Source: Flavobacterium aquatile LMG 4008 = ATCC 11947 (GTDB lineage Bacteria; Bacteroidota; Bacteroidia; Flavobacteriales; Flavobacteriaceae). Taken from it: DNA of 64,000 nucleotides. Under the pieces are notes generated by a model. That model was not told where the DNA came from. It saw only the letters and a program-made list of their open reading frames with translations, and ran no database searches. The stretch lies in NCBI RefSeq assembly GCF_000757385.1, contig NZ_JRHH01000004.1, positions 186,001 through 250,000 on the forward strand. Reading direction: 5' to 3'. Positions 54,349 through 64,000 of the stretch are shown here, one piece after another. A program made the position numbers and the translations under genes. The first letter of the stretch is position 1. Each line of letters begins with the position of its first letter.

Positions 54349-54382
54349 AAAAAAAGATTGATAGCTCTCAATTGAAAGCCCA
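54349..54382 (-). terminator. probable attenuator terminator of the thr operon
   Basis: On the minus strand GGCUUUC-AAUU-GAGAGCU hairpin, then AUCAAUC and seven U, located 40 bases before the thrA ATG and 25 bases after the leader stop. The UAUGGG just 5' of the stem can alternatively pair with CCCCAU at the end of the leader ORF. Confidence 0.6.
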
Positions 54383-54406
54383 TAGAAATTGGATTATATG
54401 TGAAAA

Positions 54407-54514
54407 TTATACCCCAAATGGGGTTGTAGTTGTTGTAGATGGATTGCCAACAAAAGTCGCAACCAAAGAAGTGGTTGTGAAAAGTGAAGTGTTATTTTTT
54501 TTGTTGTACATCAT
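54407..54514 (-). CDS. threonine-rich leader peptide, thr operon attenuation
   Basis: A 35-codon ORF, MMYNKKNN-TSLFTTTSLV-ATFVGNPS-TTTTT-PFGV, of which ten residues are threonine, including a run of three and a run of five (ACA ACA ACT ACA ACC). It starts just behind a -7 element and ends in a CCCC-AUUU-GGGG hairpin, 98 bases before thrA. This is the plan of the E. coli thrL leader, except that no isoleucine codons occur. Ribosome stalling at Thr codons when threonyl-tRNA is scarce would let transcription pass the terminator at 54349-54382. Too short for automatic gene calling. Confidence 0.72.
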   Translation of the reverse strand: MMYNKKNNTSLFTTTSLVATFVGNPSTTTTTPFGV

Positions 54515-54520
54515 ACATTT

Positions 54521-54528
54521 CAAAAGTA
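54521..54528 (-). promoter_or_regulatory. -7 element of the thr operon
   Basis: TACTTTTG on the minus strand. With the usual distance the transcript starts near 54515, so the leader ORF would be leaderless or begin at its second ATG. No clear TTG at -33. Confidence 0.5.
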
Positions 54529-54724
54529 GTATTTTTTAGTAATGAAAAAAATATTGCTTGTATTTTTATGAATATCACAATTTTACATCGATATCCCATT
54601 TGAAATAAATTATTTGAATAGTTATAAAAGCTAAAATTTATTGATTTGATAAAAAAATAGAAGTTAAAATAGTTGTATTTTAACAATTGTTTGCGGAATT
54701 TTGAGGTCAAATTTCAAACCAAAA

Positions 54725-56227
54725 ATGGAAAATTCACATTATATCAGTTCAGAAGTATTGCAGTTAGAGACTTTACAAGAAATTATATCTCAAAATAAAT
54801 TGATTGCATTATCGGAAGAAGCCAAAGTTAATATTCAGAAATGTAGAGAATATCTTGATGCTAAAATGGCTGGAAATGAAAAAGCCATTTATGGAATTAA
54901 CACAGGTTTTGGTTCGTTGTATAATGTGAAAATATCGAATGAAAATTTATCACAATTGCAATCAAATTTGGTGAAATCTCATGCTTGCGGAACTGGAGAT
55001 GAAGTACCAGAAGAGATTGTGAAAATTATGTTGTTACTTAAAATTCAATCTTTAAGTTATGGACATTCAGGTGTTCAATTACAAACAGTTGAACGATTGG
55101 TGGATTTTTACAATAATGATATTTTGCCAGTTATTTATACTCAAGGTTCGCTAGGTGCGAGTGGTGATTTGGCTCCGTTGGCTCATTTGTCATTGCCATT
55201 GTTAGGAGAAGGCGAAGTGAATTATGAAGGATTTCGTCAACCATCAGCAAAGGTTTTGGAAAAAATGGGATGGAAGCCTATTGTTTTGCAGTCTAAAGAA
55301 GGTTTGGCATTGTTGAATGGTACTCAATTTATGAGTTCGTACGGAAGTTATATTTTGCTAAAAGCGATGAAATATTCGTATTTGGCAGATGTGATTTCGG
55401 CAATTTCATTGGAAGGATTTGATGGGAGAATCGAACCTTTTAATGAACTGATTCATTATGTTCGTCCGCATAAAGGTCAAATTGTAACGGCAAAACGAAT
55501 GACTGAATTGCTTGAAGATAGTGAAATTACAGCACAAGAAAAACAACATGTTCAAGATCCATATTCGTTTAGATGTATTCCGCAAGTACATGGTGCGTCG
55601 AAAGATACGATTGATTATGTGAAGAAAGTTTTTAAGACCGAAATTAATTCGGTTACCGATAATCCAAATATTTTTGTTGGTGAAGATATGATTATTTCTG
55701 GTGGAAATTTCCATGGTCAGCCATTGGCTTTGGCTTTAGATTTTCTAGCTATTGCTTTATCAGAATTAGGAAGTATTTCAGAAAGAAGAACCTATCAGTT
55801 GATTTCTGGGTTACGAGGATTACCAGCATTTTTAGTTGATAATCCAGGTTTGAATTCAGGTTTTATGATTCCGCAATATACGGCTGCGAGCATTGCTAGT
55901 CAGAATAAGCAACTGGCAACACCTGCAAGTATTGACAGCATTGTTTCGAGTAATGGCCAAGAAGATCACGTTTCGATGGGAGCAAATGCCGCTACAAAAT
56001 GCTTGAAAGTTATGGAAAACTTGGAGCGAATTTTAGCAATCGAATTGATGAATGCTTCACAAGCTATCGAATTTAGAAGACCTTTAAAATCAAGCGATTT
56101 TATTGAAATGTTTATAAAATCGTACCGTGAAGAAGTTCCGTTTGTAAAAGAAGATCGAATTTTACATTACGATATTGAAAAATCTGTAGCTTTTTTAAAT
56201 AGCTTTTTGATTGATTTGGAGGATTAA
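54725..56227 (+). CDS. hutH: histidine ammonia-lyase
   Basis: 500 residues. It deaminates histidine to urocanate. The Ala-Ser-Gly triad that forms the MIO cofactor is in GSLGASGDLAPLAHLSLP; YGINTGFGSLYNVKI and FRCIPQVHGAS are also family signatures. The ATG at 54725 is preferred to the TTG at 54701 because it lines up with the normal start. The stop overlaps the convergent gene by four bases. hutI lies at the other end of the window. Confidence 0.96.
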   Translation: MENSHYISSEVLQLETLQEIISQNKLIALSEEAKVNIQKCREYLDAKMAGNEKAIYGINTGFGSLYNVKISNENLSQLQSNLVKSHACGTGDEVPEEIVKIMLLLKIQSLSYGHSGVQLQTVERLVDFYNNDILPVIYTQGSLGASGDLAPLAHLSLPLLGEGEVNYEGFRQPSAKVLEKMGWKPIVLQSKEGLALLNGTQFMSSYGSYILLKAMKYSYLADVISAISLEGFDGRIEPFNELIHYVRPHKGQIVTAKRMTELLEDSEITAQEKQHVQDPYSFRCIPQVHGASKDTIDYVKKVFKTEINSVTDNPNIFVGEDMIISGGNFHGQPLALALDFLAIALSELGSISERRTYQLISGLRGLPAFLVDNPGLNSGFMIPQYTAASIASQNKQLATPASIDSIVSSNGQEDHVSMGANAATKCLKVMENLERILAIELMNASQAIEFRRPLKSSDFIEMFIKSYREEVPFVKEDRILHYDIEKSVAFLNSFLIDLED

Positions 56228-56589
56228 TTCATAAATAACAAACTCAAAATTCCTAAAAGCGCTGGAATTCCTTGAACGAAAAAGATTCGTTTTGAGACAG
56301 AATAAGCACCATAAAGTCCTGCAACGAAAACACAGATTAAAAAGAAAAAAGCCACATTACAACTCCAAATTCCATCAGAAATAAATAGCGACCAAATTAA
56401 TCCAAACGCTAAAAATCCGTTATATAAACCTTGATTGGCTGCCATTACTTTGGTTTTTTCAAACATGTCAGGCGGAATGGTCTTAAAAACTTTTCGCGCA
56501 CGACTTGTCCAAACAAACATTTCTAACCATAAAATATAAATATGAATGAACGCAACAAAACCAACGATAATTTGAGATATTAAATTCAT
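56224..56589 (-). CDS. DUF1304 family membrane protein
   Basis: 121 residues with four membrane helices. The sequence VAFIHIYILWLEMFVWTSRARKVFKTIP and ANQGLYNGFLAFGLIW is typical of DUF1304 (YoaI-like) proteins, whose function is unknown. It starts 14 bases after the TMEM175-like gene, so the two form an operon. Confidence 0.88.
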   Translation of the reverse strand: MNLISQIIVGFVAFIHIYILWLEMFVWTSRARKVFKTIPPDMFEKTKVMAANQGLYNGFLAFGLIWSLFISDGIWSCNVAFFFLICVFVAGLYGAYSVSKRIFFVQGIPALLGILSLLFMN

Positions 56590-56603
56590 AATTTATTTGT
56601 TTG

Positions 56604-57185
56604 TTATTTTTCGTTCTCTAAAACTTGTTCGATTCTTTTATCGGGAATTAACCACATTAATGCAACAAGAATGTAAATACATCCTGATGCAATTGGATAA
56701 TACTTAGTTAAAAATACCGCAATTAAATACAGAACAACTGATATTTTTCCTTTAAAATCTTTGCCAACAGCTTTGTATAAAACCGAATCCTTGCCATGAT
56801 GTTGAATGATTGTTCTTTGTAAAATGTTGAAAGCAATTCCGTTCATCATCAATATTATTCCATACAACATCATTGGAAAAGAGGCAAAGTGGTGTTCACC
56901 AATCCAAGCTGTTGTAAAAGGAATTAGTGATAACCAAAATAGCAAATGCAAGTTTGCCCAAAGGATTTTACCGTTTACATTTTTAGCTGTTTGCAATAAA
57001 TGATGGTGGTTATTCCAGTAAATTCCGACGTAAATAAAACTCAAAATATAACTCAAAAACTTATGTGACAATTTGACAACTGATTCGAAAGTAGTATCAT
57101 TTGGAACTTTAAATTCCAAAACCATAATGGTAATTATAATGGCTAAAACCCCATCACTAAACGCTTCGAGTCTGTTTTTTGTCAT
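56604..57185 (-). CDS. TMEM175/DUF1211 family membrane protein
   Basis: 193 residues with six membrane helices. The diagnostic RLEAFSDGVLAIIITIMVLE (FSD motif) sits at the N-terminus. Bacterial TMEM175 homologues are potassium channels of tetramers. It lies 42 bases downstream of the RimK fusion gene and leads into the DUF1304 gene. Confidence 0.9.
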   Translation of the reverse strand: MTKNRLEAFSDGVLAIIITIMVLEFKVPNDTTFESVVKLSHKFLSYILSFIYVGIYWNNHHHLLQTAKNVNGKILWANLHLLFWLSLIPFTTAWIGEHHFASFPMMLYGIILMMNGIAFNILQRTIIQHHGKDSVLYKAVGKDFKGKISVVLYLIAVFLTKYYPIASGCIYILVALMWLIPDKRIEQVLENEK

Positions 57186-57227
57186 AATTAATTTGTCTTT
57201 TATTTCATATATTGTTCCTAGTAATTC

Positions 57228-58598
57228 TTACTTTTTCTTAATATTATTTTCAATTGCTTTTATCATTTCTCCAGCAATATCTTTATTAGTTGCACCTTCA
57301 ATTCCTTCTAAACCTGGAGATGAATTTACTTCTAATAAAAGTGGACCTTTAGATGAACGGATAATATCAACTCCAGCGACACGTAAATCCATTGCTTTAG
57401 CAGCTTTAATTGCTATTTTCTTTTCTTCAACGGTTGGTTTTACTATTGATGCTGTTCCGCCCATGTGAATATTAGCTCTAAATTCGCCTGGTGCAGCTTC
57501 ACGTTGAATTGATGCAACTACTTTTCCATCAACTACAAATAATCGCAAATCTTTTCCGTTTGCTTCTTTAATAAATTCTTGAACTAATATATTGGCATTT
57601 AAGCTTTTGAAAGCGTTAATTACTGATTCGGCTGCTTTTTTAGTTTCTGCCAAAACAACACCTTTTCCTTGAGTTCCTTCTAATAATTTTACAATTAAAG
57701 GAGAACCACCAACCATTTTTATCAAATCGTCAGTATCTAGTGGCGAATTTGCAAATCCTGTGGTAGGAATATCGACACCATTTCTAAGTAACAATTGCAA
57801 CGAAAATAATTTATCACGGGATTGCGTTATGGCTGCCGCCGAATTTAAACAATACACTTTCATGGCTTCAAATTGCCTAGTTAAAGCACAACCATAAAAT
57901 GTAATACTCGGTCGAATTCTTGGAATTACGGCATCAAAATTATCTAATACTTTACCACCGCGATAATGAATTTCGGGTTGGTCGGCATCGAGTTTCATGT
58001 AACATTCTTTGATGTTCAGAAAATGCATTTCGTGACCGCGCATTTCGCCTGCTTCCATGATACGTTTATTGCTATACAATTCAGGATTACTGGCTAATAA
58101 ACCAATTCGAAGTCCCGATTTTATAGCTATTGAATTTACATATAAATCTTTAAGATTTTCGACTGTAGTTTGTCCAAGTAAATATTTTTGTTCTGGATCT
58201 ACTAGAATTCTTCCACTCATGGCTTCACGACCAAGTAGCATTCTAAAACCCATCGAATCTCGATTGGTTAAGGTCATTTCAATTTTCCAAGTATCGTTTC
58301 CAATTTTAATGTCTGATTGAATTACATAACGTTGTTCACGAAAACCACTAGAGCTTTTAACAACGCGTTTATCTATAAGTAACGCTTCGCAATGAATAAC
58401 AGTTTTGAGATTATTTTGAATAGGATTGATGTCAAATTTTACCCAATTGATTCCTTCTTTTACAAAAGGAGCAATGTTTATGGCATGTAAAGCTGATGTT
58501 TTTGCACCTGAATCAACACGTGCTTTTATAGCTGGAATTCCAAGTTCGGGAAACGAACACCATTCTTCTGAACCTAAAATTATTTTTTCTTGTGGCAT
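57228..58598 (-). CDS. rimK: fusion of retropepsin-like (ATP-dependent zinc protease/RimB-type) domain and RimK
   Basis: 456 residues. The N-terminal 140 residues are a retropepsin-like domain ([20 protein letters not shown] holds the Asp-Ser-Gly-Ala active site, with [12 protein letters not shown] and [20 protein letters not shown]). The C-terminal 300 are Rim[29 protein letters not shown] and [26 protein letters not shown]. RimK adds glutamates to the C-terminus of ribosomal protein S6, and a protease of this kind could trim that tail, so both activities would be joined. The start at 58598 gives the usual MPQEKIILG opening; the ORF runs 19 codons farther up without likeness. Confidence 0.9.
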   Translation of the reverse strand: MPQEKIILGSEEWCSFPELGIPAIKARVDSGAKTSALHAINIAPFVKEGINWVKFDINPIQNNLKTVIHCEALLIDKRVVKSSSGFREQRYVIQSDIKIGNDTWKIEMTLTNRDSMGFRMLLGREAMSGRILVDPEQKYLLGQTTVENLKDLYVNSIAIKSGLRIGLLASNPELYSNKRIMEAGEMRGHEMHFLNIKECYMKLDADQPEIHYRGGKVLDNFDAVIPRIRPSITFYGCALTRQFEAMKVYCLNSAAAITQSRDKLFSLQLLLRNGVDIPTTGFANSPLDTDDLIKMVGGSPLIVKLLEGTQGKGVVLAETKKAAESVINAFKSLNANILVQEFIKEANGKDLRLFVVDGKVVASIQREAAPGEFRANIHMGGTASIVKPTVEEKKIAIKAAKAMDLRVAGVDIIRSSKGPLLLEVNSSPGLEGIEGATNKDIAGEMIKAIENNIKKK

Positions 58599-58647
58599 TT
58601 TTTGATGAATTAAATTCAAATCGAAAGTACTACTTTTTTTAAAATCA

Positions 58648-58705
58648 AAAACCACTAATAAAACATTTTTATCAGCAAAAGCTAATTTGTTTTGTTAGTG
58701 GTTTA
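58648..58705. terminator. terminator-like inverted repeat after the toxin gene
   Basis: AAACCACTAA-T-AAAACA paired with TGTTTT-G-TTAGTGGTTT, ending the antitoxin-toxin transcript on the minus strand before rimK. Confidence 0.65.
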
Positions 58706-58724
58706 TTTTGAAGAACAACTATTA

Positions 58725-58995
58725 TTAGTAATGACCTTTTAATGTTAATATTTCTAAAATATCAATTATGTTTTCGTTAATAACTTGATAAACTATTCTG
58801 TGTTCGCTGTTAATTCTTCTAGACCATTTTCCTGAAAGTTCATATTTTAAAGCTTCTGGTTTTCCTATTCCAGAATAAGGATGTTTCTTAATGTCTTCAA
58901 TTAAAAGAACTATTCTTTTCTGAATTATTTTATTTTCCAGATTTTTTCCAAAATTCTAAGTCTTTTAAAGCATCAGGAGTATATCTTATTTCCAT
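58725..58995 (-). pseudogene. Txe/YoeB family toxin, frameshifted
   Basis: Starts at ATG 58995 and overlaps the antitoxin gene end by ten bases. The first frame gives 21 residues (MEIRYTPDALKDLEFWKKSG K) and then TAA at 58932-58930. The remaining protein continues in another frame: NKIIQKRIVLLIEDIKKH, then PYSGIGKPEALKYELSGKWS, RRINSEHRIVYQV and a C-terminal LTLKGHY. A deletion of one A in the GGAAAATAAA run restores a 90-codon YoeB. Catalytic Glu (KPEALK), Arg (RRINSEHR) and the terminal His-Tyr all lie after the break. As read, it should be inactive. Confidence 0.75.
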
Positions 58996-59183
58996 ATATC
59001 TTCTAATGGGATAATTACGCCTTTACCATCTTTCAAGTCTTGTTCTCCTTTTAAAACTTTAGCCACAAATTCCTTATTGTAAGGACTTTTTGACTCTTCT
59101 TCGATTTCAAGATGCAGCGATTTCGCTAACTCTTTTAATAATGGAAGATGTTTTTTTTGAACTTTTTTAAATGTAATTTCCAT
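58986..59183 (-). CDS. antitoxin of the YoeB-type module
   Basis: 65 residues, MEITFKKVQKKHLPLLKELAKSLHLEIEEE-type N-terminus with an amphipathic helix and an acidic C-terminus (GKGVIIPLEDIWK). I do not recognise a named family; antitoxins of this shape pair with Txe/YoeB toxins in Bacteroidetes. It precedes the toxin with a ten-base overlap, the standard order, and stays intact although the toxin is broken. Confidence 0.65.
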   Translation of the reverse strand: MEITFKKVQKKHLPLLKELAKSLHLEIEEESKSPYNKEFVAKVLKGEQDLKDGKGVIIPLEDIWK

Positions 59184-59204
59184 AATCTTAATTTTTAAAT
59201 CAGA

Positions 59205-61748
59205 TTAACTCGTTGGTTCTTCTGCTTTTTGAACTTTAACAGTCAATTCTTCTGAACCATCTTCGATATCCATAAATATTTCGTCTCCAGATCCAATTTT
59301 AGAAGTTATAATTTCTTCTGCTAATGAGTCTTCAACATATTTCTGAATGGCTCTTTTTAATGGTCTTGCGCCAAATTGTCGGTCGAAACCTTTCTCGGCA
59401 ATAAATGCTTTTGCTTTATCAGAAAGATTCAATTTATATCCTAAATCTGCAACACGAGCGTATAATTTTTTCAATTCGATTTCGATAATTTTATCAATAT
59501 CGTGTTTTTCCAATGCGTTGAAAACAATTACGTCATCAATTCTATTTAAGAATTCTGGTGCAAAAGTTTTCTTTAATGCATTTTCTATTATACTTTTCGA
59601 ATTATCATCGGCTTGAGCTACTTTAGCAGCTGTTCCAAATCCAACTCCTTGTCCGAAATCTTTTAATTGACGTGCACCAACATTTGATGTCATGATGATG
59701 ATCGTATTTTTAAAATCGATTTTTCTTCCTAAACTATCTGTTAAGTAACCATCATCAAGAACTTGCAACATCATATTGAAAACGTCTGGATGCGCTTTTT
59801 CAATTTCATCAAGAAGCACAACACAATACGGTTTTCTTCTAACTTTTTCTGTCAATTGTCCGCCTTCTTCATATCCAACATATCCTGGAGGAGCACCAAT
59901 TAGACGAGAAATTGCAAATTTTTCCATGTATTCACTCATGTCAATACGAATCAAAGCTTCTTCAGAATCGAATAATTCTTTAGCTAAAACTTTCGCTAAT
60001 TGTGTTTTACCAACACCGGTTTGTCCTAAGAAAATAAACGAACCAATTGGGCGATTTGGATCTTTCAATCCGGCACGATTTCTTTGGATTGAACGAGATA
60101 TTTTCATTACCGCGTCATTTTGTCCAATTACTTTACCTTGAAGTAGTTCAGGTAAGTTAGCTAATTTATTACTTTCGGTTTGAGCAATTCTATTTACAGG
60201 AATTCCTGTCATCATCGAAACGACATCAGCAACGTTATCTTCAGTTACTTGAATACGATTATTTTTAGAATCTTCTTCCCATTGTTCTTGAGCAATTGCA
60301 AGATCTTTTTCTATTTTCTTTTCGTCATCACGAAGTTTGGCAGCTTCTTCATATTTCTGTCTTTTTACAACAGAATTTTTAAGTTCGCGCACTTCTTCAA
60401 GCTGACGTTCTAATTCTAAAATTTGTTTAGGAACATCAATGTTTGTTATGTGAACTCTAGATCCAGCTTCGTCTAAAGCATCAATAGCTTTGTCTGGTAA
60501 AAATCGGTCTGACATGTACCTGTCAGTCAGTTTTACACAAGCTTCAATCGCTTCTTGCGAATAAGTTACGCTGTGATGATCTTCGTATTTATTTTTAATG
60601 TTATTCAATATCGTAATTGTTTCATCAACAGAAGTTGGTTCTACAATTACTTTTTGGAAACGTCTTTCTAATGCACCATCTTTCTCGATATATTGTCTGT
60701 ACTCGTCCAGAGTTGTTGCTCCAATACATTGGATTTCGCCTCTTGCCAATGCAGGTTTGAACATATTAGATGCGTCAAGCGAACCAGTTGCGCCACCAGC
60801 ACCAACAATAGTGTGAATTTCATCAATGAAAAGAATAATATCGTCGTTCTTTTCAAGTTCGTTCATTACGGCTTTCATTCGCTCTTCAAATTGTCCTCGG
60901 TATTTCGTTCCAGCAACTAAACTTGCTAAATCTAAAGTAACAACTCTTTTATTAAATAGAATTCTTGAAACTTTCTTTTGGATAATTCTTAGAGCCAAAC
61001 CTTCGGCAATTGCAGATTTACCAACTCCAGGTTCACCTATTAATAGTGGGTTGTTTTTCTTTCTACGGCTTAAAATTTGAGAAACCCTTTCAATTTCTTT
61101 TTCACGTCCAACTACAGGATCTAATTTTCCTTCTTCGGCCATTTCTGTTAAGTCACGACCAAAATTATCTAAAACTGGTGTTTTAGATTTTTTATTAGAT
61201 TTATTTGTTGGAGTATTAAAGTTATCGCCTTTTAAGCTGTCATCTTGACCTGAATCTTCATTGAAAGATTCATTTTTTGGTAAATTTTCTAAAAAATCTT
61301 CTTCTTTTGGTGTCATATCTAAATATTGTTCTTTAGCTACTTCATAATCAATTTTTAATTTATTAAGTAGCTTTGTTGTTGGATCATTTTCATTTCTCAA
61401 TATACACAACAATAAATGTGCCGTGCTTATTGAAGTACTTTGAAACACTTTGGCTTCAAGGAAAGTTGTTTTTAAAGCTCTTTCTGCTTGACGAGTTAAG
61501 TGTAAGTTTTTCTTTTCTATACTTGTTTCTAGATTTGGATTTGGTGGACTCAATACTTCTACTTTTCGTCTTAAATGTTCTAAATCAACAGATAGATTAT
61601 TTAAAATAGATATTGCTTTACCATTTCCATCACGCAAAATGCCTAACATTAAATGTTCAGTGCCAATAAAATCGTGGCCTAAACGTAATGCTTCTTCTTT
61701 GCTGTACGTAATAACATCTTTTACTCTCGGTGAAAAATTATCATCCAT
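59205..61748 (-). CDS. clpC: ATP-dependent Clp protease ATP-binding subunit ClpC
   Basis: 847 residues. N-terminal Clp repeat domain (about 1-145), then a linker, first AAA domain with Walker [14 protein letters not shown] and Walker [11 protein letters not shown], a UVR-containing middle domain ([21 protein letters not shown]) and second AAA domain with [12 protein letters not shown] and [16 protein letters not shown]. It unfolds proteins for ClpP. The linker near residues 150-195 is long and acidic, with [20 protein letters not shown]. Confidence 0.97.
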   Translation of the reverse strand: MDDNFSPRVKDVITYSKEEALRLGHDFIGTEHLMLGILRDGNGKAISILNNLSVDLEHLRRKVEVLSPPNPNLETSIEKKNLHLTRQAERALKTTFLEAKVFQSTSISTAHLLLCILRNENDPTTKLLNKLKIDYEVAKEQYLDMTPKEEDFLENLPKNESFNEDSGQDDSLKGDNFNTPTNKSNKKSKTPVLDNFGRDLTEMAEEGKLDPVVGREKEIERVSQILSRRKKNNPLLIGEPGVGKSAIAEGLALRIIQKKVSRILFNKRVVTLDLASLVAGTKYRGQFEERMKAVMNELEKNDDIILFIDEIHTIVGAGGATGSLDASNMFKPALARGEIQCIGATTLDEYRQYIEKDGALERRFQKVIVEPTSVDETITILNNIKNKYEDHHSVTYSQEAIEACVKLTDRYMSDRFLPDKAIDALDEAGSRVHITNIDVPKQILELERQLEEVRELKNSVVKRQKYEEAAKLRDDEKKIEKDLAIAQEQWEEDSKNNRIQVTEDNVADVVSMMTGIPVNRIAQTESNKLANLPELLQGKVIGQNDAVMKISRSIQRNRAGLKDPNRPIGSFIFLGQTGVGKTQLAKVLAKELFDSEEALIRIDMSEYMEKFAISRLIGAPPGYVGYEEGGQLTEKVRRKPYCVVLLDEIEKAHPDVFNMMLQVLDDGYLTDSLGRKIDFKNTIIIMTSNVGARQLKDFGQGVGFGTAAKVAQADDNSKSIIENALKKTFAPEFLNRIDDVIVFNALEKHDIDKIIEIELKKLYARVADLGYKLNLSDKAKAFIAEKGFDRQFGARPLKRAIQKYVEDSLAEEIITSKIGSGDEIFMDIEDGSEELTVKVQKAEEPTS

Positions 61749-62011
61749 TTTTTTTATATAATAATTATGGTAAATTTAGTGAATTACTTGAATTATTACA
61801 AATATCATTCCGACTAAAACACCTGTCAGTAAATTGACAAAAAAATACTCATATATAAAAGGTAGTTTACTGTAAATTTATTAACCATTATTGAGGTATA
61901 TTTTGTTAATAAATCATTGAAATAAGTACTTTAAAATGCTTTTAAAAATAGCAAAAAGATGTATATTGCACGTTTGAATTCTAAATTAATTTATTTTAAA
62001 AATTTATAAAT

Positions 62012-64000
62012 ATGTCTGACGGAGAAAAGTTAATTCCTATTAACATTGAAGACGAAATGAAGTCAGCTTACATCGATTATTCGATGTCAGTTATTGTATC
62101 AAGAGCATTGCCAGACGTGCGTGATGGTTTAAAACCAGTGCACCGAAGAGTATTATATGGAATGTATGATTTAGGAGTTTTCTCGAATAAAGCTCATAAA
62201 AAATCCGCAAGAATTGTTGGAGAAGTTTTAGGTAAATATCACCCACACGGCGATACATCGGTTTATGATGCAATGGTTCGTATGGCTCAAGAGTGGAGTT
62301 TACGTTATTTATTAGTTGATGGTCAAGGTAACTTTGGTTCTGTAGATGGCGATAGTCCTGCAGCGATGCGTTACACTGAGGCAAGAATGAAAAAAATGTC
62401 AGAAGACATTATGGCAGATATCGACAAAGAAACAGTTGATTTTAAACTGAACTTTGACGATACTTTATATGAGCCAACAGTAATGCCAACTCGTGTTCCT
62501 GCTTTACTTATAAATGGAGCTTCAGGAATTGCAGTAGGTATGGCAACAAATATGGCTCCACATAATATAACAGAAGTTATTGATGGAACGTTAGCTTACA
62601 TTGACAACAATGATATTGAGATTGACGAATTAATCACAATGATCAAAGCTCCAGATTTTCCTACAGGTGGAATAATTTATGGAATGGAAGGTGTTCGTGA
62701 GGCATTTAAAACAGGTCGTGGTAGAATTGTAATTCGTGCCAAAGTAGGTTTTGAAGAAGTAAACGGTAAAGAAGCCATCATTGTAACCGAAATTCCATAT
62801 CAGGTGAATAAGGCAGAAATGATTAAAAAGACTGCCGATTTAATTAATGATAAAAAAATTGAAGGTATTTCAAATATCCGTGACGAATCGGATAGAACTG
62901 GAATGCGAATTGTTTACGAATTAAAACGTGATGCAGTTCCGAATGTAGTTTTGAATACTTTATATAAATTCACACAACTTCAATCTTCTTTCAGTGTAAA
63001 TAATATTGCATTGGTAAAAGGAAGGCCTCAAATGTTGAATGTGAAAGATTTAATTCACTATTTTGTCGAACACAGACACGATGTTGTTGTAAGAAGAACT
63101 CAATTTGAATTAAGAAAGGCAGAAGAAAGAGCTCACATTCTTGAAGGTTTAATTATTGCTTCAGATAATATTGATGAAGTTATTGCTTTAATTCGTTCTT
63201 CTAAAGATGGTGAAGAAGCGAGAGCCAAATTAATTGAACGATTTAATTTATCTGAAATTCAAGCGCGTGCTATTGTTGAAATGCGTTTACGTCAATTAAC
63301 AGGTCTTGAGCAAGATAAACTTCGTGCAGAATATGAAGAAATCATGAAATTAATCAACCATTTAAGAGCTTTATTGGAAAGTAAAGAAATGAGAATGGAA
63401 TTAATTAAAGAGGAATTAGTTGAAATTAGAGAGAAATACGGCGATGAGCGTCGTTCAGTAATTGAATATTCTGGTGGCGATGTTAGTATTGAAGATTTAA
63501 TTGCTGACGAAAATGTGGTTATTACAATTTCGCACGCTGGTTACATTAAACGTACTTCGTTAACAGAATACAAAACTCAAAATAGAGGTGGTGTTGGACA
63601 GAAATCGGCTGCAACTCGTGATCAAGATTTCTTAGAACATTTATTTGTTGCAACAAATCATAATTATTTATTGATTTTTACACAAAAAGGGAAATGTTAT
63701 TGGATGCGTGTCTACGAAATTCCAGAAGGAACAAAAGCAAGTAAAGGTCGCGCACTTCAAAACCTTATCAACATTGAACCAGACGATAAAGTAAAAGCAT
63801 TTATTTGTACTCAAGATTTAAAAGATCAAGATTATATTAAAAGTCATTATGTAGTTATGGCGACCAAAAAAGGTCAGGTTAAGAAAACATCTTTAGAGAA
63901 ATATTCTAAACCAAGAGTAAACGGAGTTGCCGCAATTACAATTAAAGAAGATGACGAATTATTGGCAGCAGAATTAACTAATGGTCAAAGCCAAATTTTA
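62012..64000 (+). CDS. gyrA: DNA gyrase subunit A (5' part, cut by the window end)
   Basis: 663 codons open to the window edge, no stop reached. It catalyses ATP-driven negative supercoiling with GyrB. Catalytic Tyr121 lies in [10 protein letters not shown]. The quinolone-determining region reads [15 protein letters not shown]; Thr82 occupies the position of E. coli Ser83, and Asp86 that of Asp87. Thr at this place is found in other flavobacteria and need not mean resistance. The GyrA C-terminal beta-pinwheel begins near residue 500 ([16 protein letters not shown]). Confidence 0.97.
   Translation, partial: MSDGEKLIPINIEDEMKSAYIDYSMSVIVSRALPDVRDGLKPVHRRVLYGMYDLGVFSNKAHKKSARIVGEVLGKYHPHGDTSVYDAMVRMAQEWSLRYLLVDGQGNFGSVDGDSPAAMRYTEARMKKMSEDIMADIDKETVDFKLNFDDTLYEPTVMPTRVPALLINGASGIAVGMATNMAPHNITEVIDGTLAYIDNNDIEIDELITMIKAPDFPTGGIIYGMEGVREAFKTGRGRIVIRAKVGFEEVNGKEAIIVTEIPYQVNKAEMIKKTADLINDKKIEGISNIRDESDRTGMRIVYELKRDAVPNVVLNTLYKFTQLQSSFSVNNIALVKGRPQMLNVKDLIHYFVEHRHDVVVRRTQFELRKAEERAHILEGLIIASDNIDEVIALIRSSKDGEEARAKLIERFNLSEIQARAIVEMRLRQLTGLEQDKLRAEYEEIMKLINHLRALLESKEMRMELIKEELVEIREKYGDERRSVIEYSGGDVSIEDLIADENVVITISHAGYIKRTSLTEYKTQNRGGVGQKSAATRDQDFLEHLFVATNHNYLLIFTQKGKCYWMRVYEIPEGTKASKGRALQNLINIEPDDKVKAFICTQDLKDQDYIKSHYVVMATKKGQVKKTSLEKYSKPRVNGVAAITIKEDDELLAAELTNGQSQIL

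Noticed and set aside
54339..54539. 66-residue plus-strand frame upstream of thrA
   Set aside because: It is antisense to the Thr-rich leader and crosses the terminator and the promoter; composition is not protein-like.
3947..56227. hutI and hutH as parts of one operon
   Set aside because: They lie about 50 kb apart on opposite strands with no other hut gene between.
62249..62290. Quinolone-resistance mutation at GyrA Thr82
   Set aside because: Thr at this position occurs in flavobacteria as wild type, so it is not evidence of resistance.

Overview
The window is a low-GC bacterial chromosome segment from the family Flavobacteriaceae, most likely Flavobacterium or a close relative. The basis is the protein repertoire (CarboxypepD_reg/TonB-plug outer membrane beta-barrel, gliding-bacteria-type lipoproteins, acyl-CoA carboxylase, ClpC, menaquinone pathway), the near absence of Shine-Dalgarno sequences, and repeated use of the Bacteroidetes promoter pattern (TTTG, about 19 nt, TAnnTTTG). 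I see no rRNA or tRNA genes, prophage, insertion sequence or CRISPR array. The window starts inside a beta-carbonic anhydrase gene and ends inside gyrA.

Layout. 1-5.2 kb: carbonic anhydrase, LETM1-like protein, YdeI-like protein, Cu/Zn superoxide dismutase lipoprotein, esterase-like lipoprotein, hutI. 5.3-12.8 kb: CorA and NhaA ion transporters, a one-helix small protein, a TonB-type barrel, ArsC, CPBP protease, MenE-like ligase. 13-16.6 kb: M1 peptidase, a decayed small membrane gene, acyl-CoA carboxylase beta subunit. 16.8-20.2 kb: phosphate uptake group (DUF47/PhoU-like, PiT, OprO/P-like porin) with Pho-box-like repeats. 20.3-29.3 kb: lysine-rich protein, dienelactone hydrolase, a candidate small RNA, prfB with its programmed frameshift, threonine aldolase, EbfC, oligopeptidase B, PLP cysteine-synthase family enzyme. 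29.3-36.8 kb: SPFH/flotillin protein, YebC, a surface protein, a C-terminal processing protease, gcvT.

37-46.4 kb holds two convergent operons that look like one pathway: two esterase-fold hydrolases, an M17 aminopeptidase, two clear ATP-grasp ligases plus one ATP-grasp-like protein, a GCS2 carboxylate-amine ligase and a class I glutamine amidotransferase. A four-helix-bundle gene bounded by inverted heptamer arrays sits inside it. I consider this the best candidate for an undescribed system: a peptide or amide ligase pathway of unknown product.

46.9-54.5 kb: NAD(P)HX dehydratase, L,D-transpeptidase, and a thrA-thrB-thrC-epimerase operon preceded by a 35-codon leader ORF with ten threonine codons and an intrinsic terminator, which is a probable attenuator. 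54.7-64 kb: hutH, two small membrane proteins, a retropepsin-RimK fusion, a toxin-antitoxin pair with a frameshifted YoeB-type toxin, clpC and gyrA.

Non-coding structure is unusually rich: three copies of a dispersed intergenic hairpin repeat (12.9, 24.3 and 46.7 kb), two inverted heptamer arrays (42.0-42.6 and 44.7 kb), a 19-bp tandem array with an inverted partner (35.45-35.67 kb), and a perfect 20-bp inverted repeat after the porin gene. All assignments come from reading the sequence; no database search was run.
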